The notes: a model not told the origin generated them from the sequence alone. 64,000 nt of DNA from Bryobacterales bacterium (GCA_016713735.1 JADJOP010000043.1:124001-188000), one strand, 5' to 3'. Positions 18,758 to 27,727 are shown, counted from the stretch's first letter. Numbers and translations are program-made.

Positions 18758-19783
18758 TCAGCGATCGCCGGAGCGCACGAGTTTCCAGCCATCGGCGAGA
18801 ATCTCGATGCCATCGGGCCCGGCCTCGCGGTCGAAGGTGCGCTCCATCTCTTCCAGGGAACTGAAGTACCCCACCAGGTAGGCGGCGCGGATCTGGTCGC
18901 CCTTTTTGTAGACCCCGCCGCCCACTTCCTGGATCATGCTCACATAGCCGCGCTGGTGGCACCAGGCATCGCTCACCACTTCGGGGCGAAGTGTCATGCC
19001 GGCGAGCCAGGGGCCTTGCTTGCCCGTGCGCGGGTCGCGCAGCCGGTAGGCGCGGATGAAGCGCTTGGGGATCTCGCCCGGCTTGCGGACGTAGCGGTAC
19101 TTGGCGTCAGGAGCGAAATCGCGCGTGAACTGGTCACTCGCATAGACGCCGTCATAGCTCAGGTAGACCCGTGCAAAGCGGTCGCCGTTCCTGTGGCGAA
19201 TGTGGCCGGGCATATCCACGCGCAGCGCCGTGCCTTCGCTGTCATTGGCCAGCGTCACGGCATCGGCGGCGTAAAACCACCGCTTGCCGTTGGGGAACAC
19301 AAGCGTCTGCTCCCAGACAGAGCCCGCCTGCCGGCCCGGTGCGGCCACGGTGTACTGATAGCGCAGTTGGACGGCGACGAAATCGGCCCCGCGCGTCACC
19401 TTCGGCTCCAACCGCTTGGCCTGCGTGCAAATTTGCGGCCCCTCGACGATGCGCTTCGGAATCTTGCCGTGGACTAGATCGTTGAATTTGTAGATCAACT
19501 GCTGGGAGAGAGAGGCACGGTAGCGCTCGTCCGAACCTGGCTCCACCAGCCAGTCGGCGATAGCCAAGCCGAAGCCCGCGTCGCGAAATCCCGTCTTCTT
19601 GTCGAGGAAGGAGCCGGCGGCAACCCCGCTCACATATCCCGACTTGGCGATGGTGGCCTCGTAGAGTTCACCCTGAATGCGGATCTGGTTGTCGTCTTCA
19701 AATACGACGAAGCCCTGTGCGGCGACTATTTCGACTTGTCCCACAGCGAGCAGACAGAGAAGAACCAGCAGGGGCTCGCGCAT
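18758..19783 (-). CDS. secreted protein of unknown function
   Basis: 341-residue predicted secreted protein, signal peptide MREPLLVLLCLLAVGQVEIVAAQ. The body is beta-rich (FVVFEDDNQIRIQGELYEA; SGVAAGSFLDKKTGFRD; WEQTLVFPNGKRWFYAAD) and could be a galactose-mutarotase-like or lyase-like sandwich, but no family is recognised with confidence. The repeated aromatic-rich strands suggest carbohydrate contact. It stands alone on the minus strand, upstream (in its own direction) of the Gld-type operon with 81 bases between. Confidence 0.6.
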   Translation of the reverse strand: MREPLLVLLCLLAVGQVEIVAAQGFVVFEDDNQIRIQGELYEATIAKSGYVSGVAAGSFLDKKTGFRDAGFGLAIADWLVEPGSDERYRASLSQQLIYKFNDLVHGKIPKRIVEGPQICTQAKRLEPKVTRGADFVAVQLRYQYTVAAPGRQAGSVWEQTLVFPNGKRWFYAADAVTLANDSEGTALRVDMPGHIRHRNGDRFARVYLSYDGVYASDQFTRDFAPDAKYRYVRKPGEIPKRFIRAYRLRDPRTGKQGPWLAGMTLRPEVVSDAWCHQRGYVSMIQEVGGGVYKKGDQIRAAYLVGYFSSLEEMERTFDREAGPDGIEILADGWKLVRSGDR

Positions 19784-19879
19784 GGTCCCAGGATAGCCTT
19801 CCGGCTATTCCCACTCAATTAGGGAATTAACCTGTCACCTCACGGGCTACCGCTGCATCCACCTGAGTAGAGGGTTCTT

Positions 19880-19948
19880 TTGGACTACGTCTTTTGGGTC
19901 TTGATCCTGGTTGCGGTGATCTTTATCAGCCGATCAGGCGGCGGTTGA
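19880..19948 (+). CDS. candidate 22-residue membrane peptide
   Basis: Very short open frame starting at TTG 19880, five bases after an AGAGGG sequence that could be a ribosome binding site. It would encode a single hydrophobic helix (DYVFWVLILVAVIFISR) followed by SGGG and a TGA stop. It resembles small single-span membrane subunits in size and composition. It lies in the 207-base gap between two minus-strand genes. Evidence is only composition and the ribosome binding site; it may be chance. Confidence 0.25.
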   Translation: MDYVFWVLILVAVIFISRSGGG

Positions 19949-19959
19949 GCGCCGCGTCC

Positions 19960-19977
19960 CCCGGGCGGTCGCCCGGG
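19960..19977 (-). terminator. strong GC hairpin after aminotransferase gene
   Basis: Perfect inverted repeat CCCGGGC with a four-base loop GGTC and GCCCGGG, located 14 bases beyond the stop of the minus-strand aminotransferase gene that ends the pur operon. There is no T tract, so it would be a factor-dependent or transcript-stabilising hairpin rather than a classic intrinsic terminator. Confidence 0.45.
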
Positions 19978-19990
19978 CAAATGTTGATCG

Positions 19991-21187
19991 TTACGCCCTG
20001 TCGCCGCGCTGGATGAAGCGGGCGAGGCGTTCCATGGCAGGCTCGAGAATGCTCCGCTCGCTGGCGTAGCAGAGGCGGACACTGCTTTCCCCTCCCGCGC
20101 CAAAAGCGACGCCTGGCGCCAGTCCCACCCTGGTCTCCAACAGAAGGCGTTTGCAGAAATCGAAACTGTCGGCCAACCCTTCGATGTGGGGAAAGAGATA
20201 GAACGCGCCGCTGGGCTCCGGCACCGTAAGGCCGGGGAGCGTGCGCAACACATCGAGGCAGTAGTCGCGATTGGCGCGAAACTGCTCCAGCATCTCCACG
20301 ATAAACCCTTCTCCGTCGCGCAGCGCAGTTTCCGCCGCGCGCTGGCCAAAGCTGGGGGCGTGGGAGATGATGAACTCGTTCAGTTCGCGGGCCCGCGCGG
20401 CCAGGTCGGCACGGGCGACAATCCAGCCAAGGCGCCAGCCGGTCATGCAGTAGCTCTTGGAAAAACTCTGCGCCACGATCACGCTGTCCTCGCGCGTGGC
20501 CATGCGCAGGATGCTGGGAACGACCGCGCCCAGGCGTCCGCCGTCATACCAAAGCCGTTCGTAGACCTCGTCGGCCAGCAGCCACAGCTTGTGGCGGCGC
20601 GCAAACTCGAGTAACCGCCGCTGCTCCTCCTCCGTCGCCACCCAGCCCAGCGGATTGGACGGTGAGGTGTAGAGCAGCAGGCGCGTACGCGGTGTGACGG
20701 CGGCCTCCAGAGCGTCGAAGTCCACCGTGTACCGCGCACCCCCCGCCGTGCGTTCCAGTGGCTGCGCCAGTTGCACCGGCGTGGCGTTGCACATCTGCAC
20801 GATGGAGGTGCCGTTGGGCCAAGCCGGGGTCAGGATGATCGCCTCATCGCCCGGGTCGAGCGTGCAGCGGATGGAAACGTTCAAGGCCTGCACGCCGCTT
20901 GTGGTGACGACGATTTCGCTCTCCGGATCAAGCCCGATGGCGTGTTTGGCGGAGTAGTAGCCGGCCAGCGCTTCGCGCGTGCTGGCCAGCCCCGCGTTTG
21001 AGGTGTAGTAGGTGAACCCCTCGTTCATGGCGCGCGCGGCGGCGTCGCGGATGAAGGGCGGCGTGGGGATGTTCGATTCGCCGAAGTAGAGCTTGTAGAC
21101 GCCCTCCATCGTCATCGCCAACTCGGCCAGTTCGCGGATGCGGGAATGGGCGATGGCGCGTGCGGAGGGGGCCAGCGCGGCGGTCAC
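19991..21187 (-). CDS. class I aminotransferase (aspartate aminotransferase-like)
   Basis: 398-residue fold-type I aminotransferase. The PLP lysine is in VAQSFSKSYCMTGWRLGW (about residue 244), with the upstream substrate/PLP motifs YTSPSNPLGWVAT and ADEVYERL. The C-terminal arginine for substrate carboxylate is likely in ESSVRLCYA. The start is GTG at 21187, overlapping the purF stop by 4 bases, so it is translationally coupled to the purine operon. An aspartate-type aminotransferase fits there because purine synthesis consumes aspartate and glutamine nitrogen, but the exact substrate is inferred only. Confidence 0.87.
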   Translation of the reverse strand: MTAALAPSARAIAHSRIRELAELAMTMEGVYKLYFGESNIPTPPFIRDAAARAMNEGFTYYTSNAGLASTREALAGYYSAKHAIGLDPESEIVVTTSGVQALNVSIRCTLDPGDEAIILTPAWPNGTSIVQMCNATPVQLAQPLERTAGGARYTVDFDALEAAVTPRTRLLLYTSPSNPLGWVATEEEQRRLLEFARRHKLWLLADEVYERLWYDGGRLGAVVPSILRMATREDSVIVAQSFSKSYCMTGWRLGWIVARADLAARARELNEFIISHAPSFGQRAAETALRDGEGFIVEMLEQFRANRDYCLDVLRTLPGLTVPEPSGAFYLFPHIEGLADSFDFCKRLLLETRVGLAPGVAFGAGGESSVRLCYASERSILEPAMERLARFIQRGDRA

Positions 21188-22605
21188 GGCCGTTTCCGCG
21201 ACGAGAGCAACTCGTCGATGCTCACCATGTCGGTCGGATAGTCGCCCGTGTAGCAGGCGTAGCAGTAATCGTGATTTTCGTCGTCGCCCACCGACTCCCG
21301 CAGGTCATGCAACGAAAGATAGGCGAGTGAATCGGCTTCCACGAAACGGCGGATCTCATCGAGCGTATGATTGGCGGCGATCAGCTCGCTCTTGGTCGGC
21401 GTGTCGACCCCGTAGAAACACGGCGACATGGTGGGCGGGCAGGAGATGCGCAGGTGGATCTCGCGCGCCCCGGCATGGCGCACCATGCGCACGATCTTGC
21501 GCGAGGTGGTGCCGCGGACGATGGAGTCATCGACGAGAACGACGCGCTTGCCTTCCAACAGATGCCGTACGGCGTTGAGCTTCAGCTTCACGCCGAAGTC
21601 GCGGATGGCCTGCGAGGGCTCGATGAAGGTGCGGCCTACGTAGTGGTTGCGGATCAGGGCCTGGCGGTAGGGCAGTCCGGCCTCATCGGCATAGCCAATG
21701 GCGGCCGTGACGCCGGAGTCGGGTACGGGAACGACGACATCCGCGTCGACGGGGTGACGGCGGGCCAGGAAGCGCCCCATCTTCTCCCGCGTCGGCTGCA
21801 CCGGCTGGCCGAACACGATCGAATCGGGGCGGGCAAAGTAGACGTGCTCAAACACGCAATGAGCGCGGTTGCGCTGCGGCGAAAAGCGTTCGCGGGTGAC
21901 CCCGTCCGGACCGGCGATCACCATCTCGCCGGGCTCCACATCGTTGAGGTAGACGGCGCCGATCAGGTCAAACGCACAGGTTTCGCTGGCGAACACATAG
22001 GCCGAGCGGCCGCCGGAAAGCTCCATCTGGCCCATGGCCAGGGGACGGAAACCGTGCGGGTCGCGCGCCACGATGATGCGGTCTTCGGCGAGAAACACGA
22101 GCGAATAGGCGCCTTCAAGTTGCAGCAGCGCCTCGCGCAGCGCGCCGGCCAGCGTCCGCTCGCGCGAGTGGGCTACCAGGTGGAGGATCACCTCGGTGTC
22201 GCTGGTGGCTTGGAAGATGGCCCCGCTTCGCTCCAGGTCATTGCGGAGTTCCGTGGCGTTGGTGATGTTCCCGTTGTGAGCGACGGCGATCTGTCCCTTG
22301 TTGCACTTCACCGAAAAGGGCTGGGCGTTCAGATGCGCCGAATCCCCCGCCGTGGAATATCTCGTGTGCCCGATGGCGTGGTCGCCCTTGAGCCGCCCCA
22401 GTTGCTCCGGGGTAAAGATGTCAGCGACGTGCCCCATCGACTTGTGGCACACGACATCCTTCCCCTTGCCCGCGGAAACCGCCAGTCCGGCGCTCTCCTG
22501 GCCGCGGTGCTGCATGGCGTACAGGCTCAGGTAGGCAAGGTTGGCCGCCTCCGGGTGTCCATGAATGGCCACCACCGCGCATTCCTCGTGAAATTTATCG
22601 AACAT
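21184..22605 (-). CDS. purF: amidophosphoribosyltransferase
   Basis: First enzyme of purine synthesis: PRPP plus glutamine to phosphoribosylamine, in the cytoplasm. 473 residues. The catalytic N-terminal cysteine follows a short propeptide (MFDKFHEE then CAVVAIHG), as in the Bacillus-type enzyme that is matured by cleavage. The glutaminase domain shows AMQHRGQESAGLA and GHTRYSTAGDS; the PRPP-binding loop is VVLVDDSIVRGTTS near residue 365. Cysteines in the C-terminal part (RISCPPTMSPCFYGVD; YCYACYTGDYP) fit the iron-sulfur cluster type. It is 18 bases downstream of purL and overlaps the aminotransferase start. Confidence 0.97.
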   Translation of the reverse strand: MFDKFHEECAVVAIHGHPEAANLAYLSLYAMQHRGQESAGLAVSAGKGKDVVCHKSMGHVADIFTPEQLGRLKGDHAIGHTRYSTAGDSAHLNAQPFSVKCNKGQIAVAHNGNITNATELRNDLERSGAIFQATSDTEVILHLVAHSRERTLAGALREALLQLEGAYSLVFLAEDRIIVARDPHGFRPLAMGQMELSGGRSAYVFASETCAFDLIGAVYLNDVEPGEMVIAGPDGVTRERFSPQRNRAHCVFEHVYFARPDSIVFGQPVQPTREKMGRFLARRHPVDADVVVPVPDSGVTAAIGYADEAGLPYRQALIRNHYVGRTFIEPSQAIRDFGVKLKLNAVRHLLEGKRVVLVDDSIVRGTTSRKIVRMVRHAGAREIHLRISCPPTMSPCFYGVDTPTKSELIAANHTLDEIRRFVEADSLAYLSLHDLRESVGDDENHDYCYACYTGDYPTDMVSIDELLSSRKRP

Positions 22606-22623
22606 CCGCGAACGATGCCCCCT

Positions 22624-24897
22624 TTAGTTCGACAGCAGATTCGGTAGAGCGGTCTCCCAGTCGCCGCGCAATTCCTCCACCTTCACATCGGCCAACAAAC
22701 GGCCGTTATGACGAATGGTGAGCTGCGACGCAACGGTGGAGCCGATCAGAGTTGCTTCCACATGGAACCGCGCTGCGATTGCCTGCACGGCCTCGGGGGA
22801 GGTGGTGGAAACGAGAACCCGCGAGGGGCCTTCATGGAACAAGACGAAATCATCGCGCATGCCGCTGCTGAGCGCAACTTCGGCGCCGACGCCGGCCCCA
22901 AACGACGATTCAGCCAGCGCGGCGGCCAGCCCGCCATCGCTCAGGTCGTGCGCGCTCTCGGCCAGGCCTGTGGTTACGATCTCACGCACGGCCGCATGGA
23001 CGCGCTTCTCATACTCCATATCCAGCGCCGGCGGCAGGCCCCACACCGCGCCTAGAATCTGGCGCGCATAGTGCGAGGAACCGAACCGCTGCGCGTCGGT
23101 CGAACCGAGCCCGCCCACGAGCACCAGCGAGCGCCCAGCGGCGCGGAAGGCGATGCCCACCGGCTCGGCGGTCTTCATCAGGCCGACAATGCCCAGCACG
23201 GGGGTGGGGAAAATGGGCACGCTCACGGCCGGATCGTCCTCATCATGCGTTTCGTTGTAGAGGCTGACGTTGCCTCCCGTGATCGGCGTCTCAAAGAACG
23301 CGCAGGCCTCGCCCATGCCCTCAACGGCTTCGACGAGTTGCCGCATGATCTCCGGCCGCTCGGGGTTGGCGAAATTCAAGTTGTTCGTGGCGGCCACCGG
23401 TTGCGCCCCCACCGTCGCCAGGTTCCGGCAGCACTCGGCCACCATGTGCTTGGCGCCTTCTCGCGGGTCGAGCATGCACCAGCGGCCATTGCCGTCGACG
23501 GCCATTGCCACGGAAGTCCCTGTCTCTTTGATGCGCACCACCGCCGCATCGGCTCCGGGACCAGCCAGCGTGTTCGTGCGCACCTGGTAATCGTACTGCT
23601 GCCAGATCCAGCGCTTCGAACAGAGGTCGGCCGAGGTCATCAAGGTCGTCAGCGGGGCGTTGAAGCTCTCGGGCGGTGCGGCCAGCGCCGGCGCATCGAG
23701 GGGCGCCGAGCGGTGGGCGGCCACATCAAAGGGCCTCTTGTACTGCGGCGCTTCGTCGGCCAGTTCGCGATTCGGAATCTCCGCCACGACTTCGCCCTTG
23801 TGGCGGACGCGGAGCTTGCCGTCGCCGGTCACCTCGCCGATGGTCGAGGCGTCGAGCCCCCACTTGGTGAAGACGTCGAACACCTCCTGCTCGCGGCCCT
23901 TTTCGGCCACCAGCAGCATCCGCTCCTGCGACTCGCTGAGCATCATCTCGTACGGCGTCATGCCGGTTTCGCGCTGCGGCACCTTCATCAGCTCGATTTC
24001 GATGCCCGTTCCGGCGCGCGAGCCCATCTCGCAGGTCGAGCAGGTCAACCCGGCCGCGCCCATGTCCTGAATGCCCACGATGGCGCCCGTCTTCATCGCT
24101 TCCAAACAGGCCTCGAGCAGCAACTTCTCCATGAACGGGTCGCCGACCTGCACGTTGGGCCGCTTCGACTTGCTGTCTTCCTTGAAGACCTCGCTCGCCA
24201 TGGCCGCGCCCTTAATGCCGTCGCGTCCTGTTTTCGCGCCTACATAGATGACCGGGTTGCCGACGCCAGTGGCTTTGCCGAAGAAGATCTCATCGTGCCG
24301 GAAGACGCCGAGGGCAAAGACGTTCACCAGCGGGTTGCCGCTGTAGCTCGCATCGAACATGCACTCGCCGCCCACCGTGGGCACGCCGAAGCAGTTGCCG
24401 TAATGGGCAATGCCGCTCACCACGCCCTGCACGATGCGCCGGTTGCGTGCCGCCACCTTCTCGCTGCCTGCTTCCTGGGCCGTCAGCGGGCCGAAGCGGA
24501 GGGCGTCCAACACGGCGATGGGCCGCGCGCCCATGGTGAAGATGTCGCGCAGAATGCCGCCGACGCCGGTTGCCGCGCCCTGAAACGGTTCAATGAAGCT
24601 GGGGTGGTTGTGCGACTCGATCTTGAAGGCAATGGCCCAGCCGCCGCCGATGTCGATGATGCCGGCGTTCTCGCCCGGGCCCACCAGCACACGGTCGCTC
24701 TGGGTGGGCAGCTTCTTCAGGTGGATCTTCGAGGTCTTGTAGGAGCAGTGCTCGCTCCACATCACGCCGAAGATGCCCATCTCGGTGACGTTGGGTGCGC
24801 GGCCAAGAATTTCCATGACGCGCTGGTACTCGTCCCGCGTCAGTCCGTGAAAGGCCGGATCTTCCTGGGTGGGGCGGGCAGGAGTGGAAACGCTCAT
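22624..24897 (-). CDS. purL: phosphoribosylformylglycinamidine synthase subunit PurL
   Basis: Synthetase subunit converting FGAR to FGAM with ammonia from PurQ. 757 residues, the length of the small three-part (PurL-PurQ-PurS) form rather than the 1300-residue fused form. Diagnostic stretches are FGVMWSEHCSYKTSK, KIESHNHPSFIEPFQGAATG, GGILRDIFTMGARPIAVL and ATNNLNFANPERPE, the last being the second half of the duplicated AIRS-like fold. The gene overlaps purQ by 4 bases (ATGA). A purS gene, needed by this PurL type, is not seen next to it. Confidence 0.97.
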   Translation of the reverse strand: MSVSTPARPTQEDPAFHGLTRDEYQRVMEILGRAPNVTEMGIFGVMWSEHCSYKTSKIHLKKLPTQSDRVLVGPGENAGIIDIGGGWAIAFKIESHNHPSFIEPFQGAATGVGGILRDIFTMGARPIAVLDALRFGPLTAQEAGSEKVAARNRRIVQGVVSGIAHYGNCFGVPTVGGECMFDASYSGNPLVNVFALGVFRHDEIFFGKATGVGNPVIYVGAKTGRDGIKGAAMASEVFKEDSKSKRPNVQVGDPFMEKLLLEACLEAMKTGAIVGIQDMGAAGLTCSTCEMGSRAGTGIEIELMKVPQRETGMTPYEMMLSESQERMLLVAEKGREQEVFDVFTKWGLDASTIGEVTGDGKLRVRHKGEVVAEIPNRELADEAPQYKRPFDVAAHRSAPLDAPALAAPPESFNAPLTTLMTSADLCSKRWIWQQYDYQVRTNTLAGPGADAAVVRIKETGTSVAMAVDGNGRWCMLDPREGAKHMVAECCRNLATVGAQPVAATNNLNFANPERPEIMRQLVEAVEGMGEACAFFETPITGGNVSLYNETHDEDDPAVSVPIFPTPVLGIVGLMKTAEPVGIAFRAAGRSLVLVGGLGSTDAQRFGSSHYARQILGAVWGLPPALDMEYEKRVHAAVREIVTTGLAESAHDLSDGGLAAALAESSFGAGVGAEVALSSGMRDDFVLFHEGPSRVLVSTTSPEAVQAIAARFHVEATLIGSTVASQLTIRHNGRLLADVKVEELRGDWETALPNLLSN

Positions 24898-25574
24898 GAC
24901 AACATGGCGCCCGCCTCAACCGCCGCGGCCATGCTGCGCAGGATTCCCAGACCGTCGGTCGAGCCCATCAGCGGGTCCATCGCCCGCTCCGGGTGTGGCA
25001 TCATTCCCAACACGTTGCGCTCCTTGTTCAGGATGCCGGCGATGTCGCGCAGGCTTCCATTGGGGTTGTTGGCGTAGCGAAACACCACGCGATCCTCCGC
25101 CTCCAGCTCATCGAGCGTGCGATCATCAGCCACATAACACCCTTCGCCGTGGGCGATGGGCATGTGCAGCACAGCCCCCTTCTCGAGAGCGGCCGTAAAC
25201 GGCGAAGCTGCCGTGGCGGTGACGAGCGCTTCGTCGCGGCAAATGAACTTCAGCCCGCGGTTCCGAACCAGCGCCCCGGGCAGCAGCCCGGACTCGGTGA
25301 GAATCTGGAATCCATTGCACACCCCGATGACCGGCCCGCCTTCCTGGGCAAACTGGCGGACGCTCTTGAGCACGGGGGAAAATTTCGCGATCGCCCCGCA
25401 GCGCAGGTAGTCTCCATAGCTGAATCCGCCGGGCAGCCAGATTGCATCCAGATTGTTCAGGGATTGGGAGGCGTGCCAGATGAAGTCAGCCTGGTGTCCG
25501 CAGTTTGCCGTGATGGCATACCAGGCATCGTGGTCGCAATTACTTCCTGGAAAGACAACGACCCCGACTTTCAT
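24894..25574 (-). CDS. purQ: phosphoribosylformylglycinamidine synthase subunit PurQ
   Basis: Class I glutamine amidotransferase subunit feeding ammonia to PurL; 226 residues. The catalytic cysteine is in VIGVCNGFQILTESG (about residue 87), with the oxyanion region WLPGGFSYGDYLRCG before it and the histidine/glutamate pair in MMPHPERAMDP at the end. It is the first gene of the visible operon purQ-purL-purF-aminotransferase. The 121 bases upstream (25575-25695) hold no gene and are too short for purS. Confidence 0.97.
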   Translation of the reverse strand: MKVGVVVFPGSNCDHDAWYAITANCGHQADFIWHASQSLNNLDAIWLPGGFSYGDYLRCGAIAKFSPVLKSVRQFAQEGGPVIGVCNGFQILTESGLLPGALVRNRGLKFICRDEALVTATAASPFTAALEKGAVLHMPIAHGEGCYVADDRTLDELEAEDRVVFRYANNPNGSLRDIAGILNKERNVLGMMPHPERAMDPLMGSTDGLGILRSMAAAVEAGAMLS

Positions 25575-25695
25575 GTTAGGAGCCTTCAGTGTAACAGAGA
25601 ACCCGCGTGAGGAGGCCGAAAATCAGCGCGAACACACACGCCCGGAGCCAACGCACACGTGCGGAAGGAGATGATGCGGTGGGGAAGTTTGAAGA

Positions 25696-25932
25696 CTACG
25701 CCGTTGCCGGCGCAACCTTCTTCTTGGCGCGCGAGGCGCGCTTCTCCGCCGGCATCTGGCGGTCACTCTTTTTCAGGTGAGGAACCACGATCGAGGTTAC
25801 GAACTTCTTCTCGCCGTGGTCGTCAAACTTGATCACAATCTGCTCGTCGTTGCAGGAAAGAACGGTGCCCAAACCGAACTTACCGTGCTCGACCTGCGCA
25901 TTGTTCGCGAAAGCGGGCTTGCTTGCTGCCAT
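25696..25932 (-). CDS. small UvrD-C-terminal Tudor-like domain protein
   Basis: 78-residue protein built around one small beta-barrel: VEHGKFGLGTVLSCNDEQIV and IKFDDHGEKKFVTSIVVPHL. This pattern (V-H-x-x-F-G-x-G-x-V followed by V-x-F-x-x-x-G-x-K) matches the C-terminal Tudor-like domain of UvrD/PcrA helicases, which binds RNA polymerase. The tail is lysine/arginine-rich (KRASRAKKKVAPATA), suggesting nucleic-acid contact. Transcribed from a clear sigma-70 promoter at 25947-25975 with almost no leader. A stand-alone regulator or RNA-polymerase-binding role is possible but not shown. Confidence 0.75.
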   Translation of the reverse strand: MAASKPAFANNAQVEHGKFGLGTVLSCNDEQIVIKFDDHGEKKFVTSIVVPHLKKSDRQMPAEKRASRAKKKVAPATA

Positions 25933-25946
25933 GGGGACTAATCCCT

Positions 25947-25975
25947 ATATTAGCAATATTTTGAGGGTTTGTCAG
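25947..25975 (-). promoter_or_regulatory. sigma-70 promoter for the Tudor-like gene
   Basis: On the minus strand CTGACA (25975-25970) and TAATAT (25952-25947) are separated by exactly 17 bases. The predicted transcription start is about 8 bases before the ATG at 25932, leaving no room for a Shine-Dalgarno sequence, so the message would be nearly leaderless. Confidence 0.7.
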
Positions 25976-26009
25976 AGGAGGTGCCTAGAGAACTCGCGGG
26001 CGGGCGCGC

Positions 26010-26294
26010 TCAGGCCGCGAACTGATCGCGGCACTTCTCTGAGCAAAACACGTGCGTCTTGCCCGCCACTGTCTTGCGGAATGCCGAACTCGACGAGACG
26101 TAGGTGCCGCAAACAGGGTCCTTCAGCAACTCGCCGCTCACTTCCTTCGCCCGCCCTCCCCCGCCGCCGGAGCCGCCCGCGGCCTGCTCCTCCTTGAACA
26201 AGTCGCCCACGCCCTTGGTGAGAATCCCGACAACGCCCCTAATAAACGCAAGGAGCAGGATGCTCAGCAAGGCGTAGATGATTCCTCGCAGCAT
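26010..26294 (-). CDS. membrane-anchored YHS/TRASH-like metal-binding protein
   Basis: 94-residue protein with an N-terminal membrane helix (IIYALLSILLLAFIRGVVGI), a glycine-rich linker (GGSGGGGG) and a C-terminal YHS/TRASH-like domain: DPVCGTYVSSSSA and HVFCSEKCRDQF. The cysteines C-x(n)-C-x3-C are the usual metal ligands of such PP0621-type proteins. An AGAGGAG ribosome binding site precedes the ATG. It lies just downstream of the TPR protein on the same strand (41 bases). Metal identity is unknown. Confidence 0.8.
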   Translation of the reverse strand: MLRGIIYALLSILLLAFIRGVVGILTKGVGDLFKEEQAAGGSGGGGGRAKEVSGELLKDPVCGTYVSSSSAFRKTVAGKTHVFCSEKCRDQFAA

Positions 26295-26335
26295 CCTGCT
26301 CCTCTATTTCCCTGGCCGTCTCGCTCGCGGCGCTA

Positions 26336-27526
26336 CTACTTCTTCTTCTTCGAGCCGGTGGCCTTCTTGGCGTCCGGATTCTGATAGGTGGTGGCGATGC
26401 TCGCCTCCATCATCTGAATCATGCCTTTGGCCGAGTCGGCAAACGGGCCGGTGGGCTTCAGATCCACATACTTCTGGAACGCTTCGCGTGTGCCCTCGGG
26501 CGGAACCACCTTGCCGTCGGCCGTCGTCGTCGCCTTGCTCATGAGGTAAATGCCGTACTGATATTGCGCGTCGGCGTGATTGGCGTCGGCCTCAATGGCC
26601 TTCTTAAAGGCCGAACCGGCCGGTTCCATCTGGCCAATGTTGGTGAGCACGGCGCCGAGGTTATAGAAATAGGTGCCGGCCTTGGGCGGGTCGAGCGCGG
26701 CGGCCTTGGTGAGCTCGGCTTCGGCTTCGGGATACTTCTTGGCCTTGGCCAGCGCCAGCGCGTAGTTGTTGTGATACTCCGGGGCGTCGGGCTTCATCTC
26801 GATCGCCTTGGCCCATGCTTCGAGCCCCTTGTCCATAATCGGACCTGCCTCTGCGGGCTTGGCCCCCGCCTGGCCGATGTAGCTCTCGGCGAGGTTGGCC
26901 CACACGACATGCTGCTTGGGGTCGAGTTCGCCGGCCTTGGTGAACTGCGCCACCGCCTCGTCCCAGTTCTTTGCCGTCAGGGCGGCCATGCCGTTGTTGA
27001 AGGCGTCGTTGAGCTCCTTGTTCTTCGCCATGGCGGCGGAGCGCTCTTTCATCTGCTTTTCAAGCGCCTCGCGCTGCTCCTTGCTCATCTCGCGCGACAT
27101 CTCGGCGGTGAGCTGGCCGGTCTGTGCCGCCTGCTCCATGGCCTTGCGCTTGGCGGCCATTTGGGCGAGGCTGAAGTTCACTTCGATGGGATCGCCCAGA
27201 CGAGTGCGGACTCCATTCATCTGGTCCACCACCTGTCCGCCGTCGATCTTGCCCTTCACCTTCTTGCCGCCAACGTTGCACTGCACGTTATAGGTGCCCA
27301 AGGGCAGCCCGGCGTGGAAAAACTCGCCCTTCTTGTTTGACTCCACCATGTACTCGCCCTTGATGTCGGTGCGCGAGATCATGATCCAGGCGCCCTTCAG
27401 GGGCTGCCCGTCTTCGCCAATCACTTTGCCGGCGATTGCGCCGGTCTGGGCCATTGCCGCCCCCATGGTGAGGGCGGCCAATCCGGCGAATCCGAGAACG
27501 CGCCGTACAACGGCTCGGTGCAACAT
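26336..27526 (-). CDS. secreted carboxypeptidase-regulatory-like/TPR protein
   Basis: 396-residue protein. The start at ATG 27526 is favoured because GGAGG sits at 27532-27538, seven bases ahead, whereas the in-frame ATG at 27541 lies before that site. A signal peptide (MLHRAVVRRVLGFAGLAAL, then TMGAAMAQ) precedes a beta-sandwich carboxypeptidase-regulatory-like domain (GAIAGKVIGEDGQPLKGAWI). A coiled-coil, E/K/M-rich segment follows, then TPR-like helices from about residue 185 (NNGMAALTAKNWDEAVAQF; AAALDPPKAGTYFYNLGAVL). The C terminus is GSKKKK. Such proteins are common in Acidobacteria and act as envelope scaffolds; the partner is unknown. Confidence 0.8.
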   Translation of the reverse strand: MLHRAVVRRVLGFAGLAALTMGAAMAQTGAIAGKVIGEDGQPLKGAWIMISRTDIKGEYMVESNKKGEFFHAGLPLGTYNVQCNVGGKKVKGKIDGGQVVDQMNGVRTRLGDPIEVNFSLAQMAAKRKAMEQAAQTGQLTAEMSREMSKEQREALEKQMKERSAAMAKNKELNDAFNNGMAALTAKNWDEAVAQFTKAGELDPKQHVVWANLAESYIGQAGAKPAEAGPIMDKGLEAWAKAIEMKPDAPEYHNNYALALAKAKKYPEAEAELTKAAALDPPKAGTYFYNLGAVLTNIGQMEPAGSAFKKAIEADANHADAQYQYGIYLMSKATTTADGKVVPPEGTREAFQKYVDLKPTGPFADSAKGMIQMMEASIATTYQNPDAKKATGSKKKK

Positions 27527-27727
27527 TGCAGGAACCTCCATACTCAGTTAATCAACACTTCAGCATACTACGCCGGGGGCTCGGCTCACCCAACGGGCCG
27601 CGGATGTGATCCAACGCAACCTCGTCCCCGCCGGGCCGCATCCAACCAAAAGGAGAAGCCCGGATTGATCCTCATGAAAAGGGATGCATTTATACTCGGT
27701 TTAGTTACCTCCCCGTTCGGCGGCTCG

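Noticed and set aside
23071..25077. Plus-strand open frame of 668 codons
   Set aside because: Antisense to purL/purQ, which are certain; no recognisable domain.
25575..25695. Possible purS gene or purine riboswitch before purQ
   Set aside because: 121 bases is too short for purS and no purine-riboswitch-like pairing was seen.
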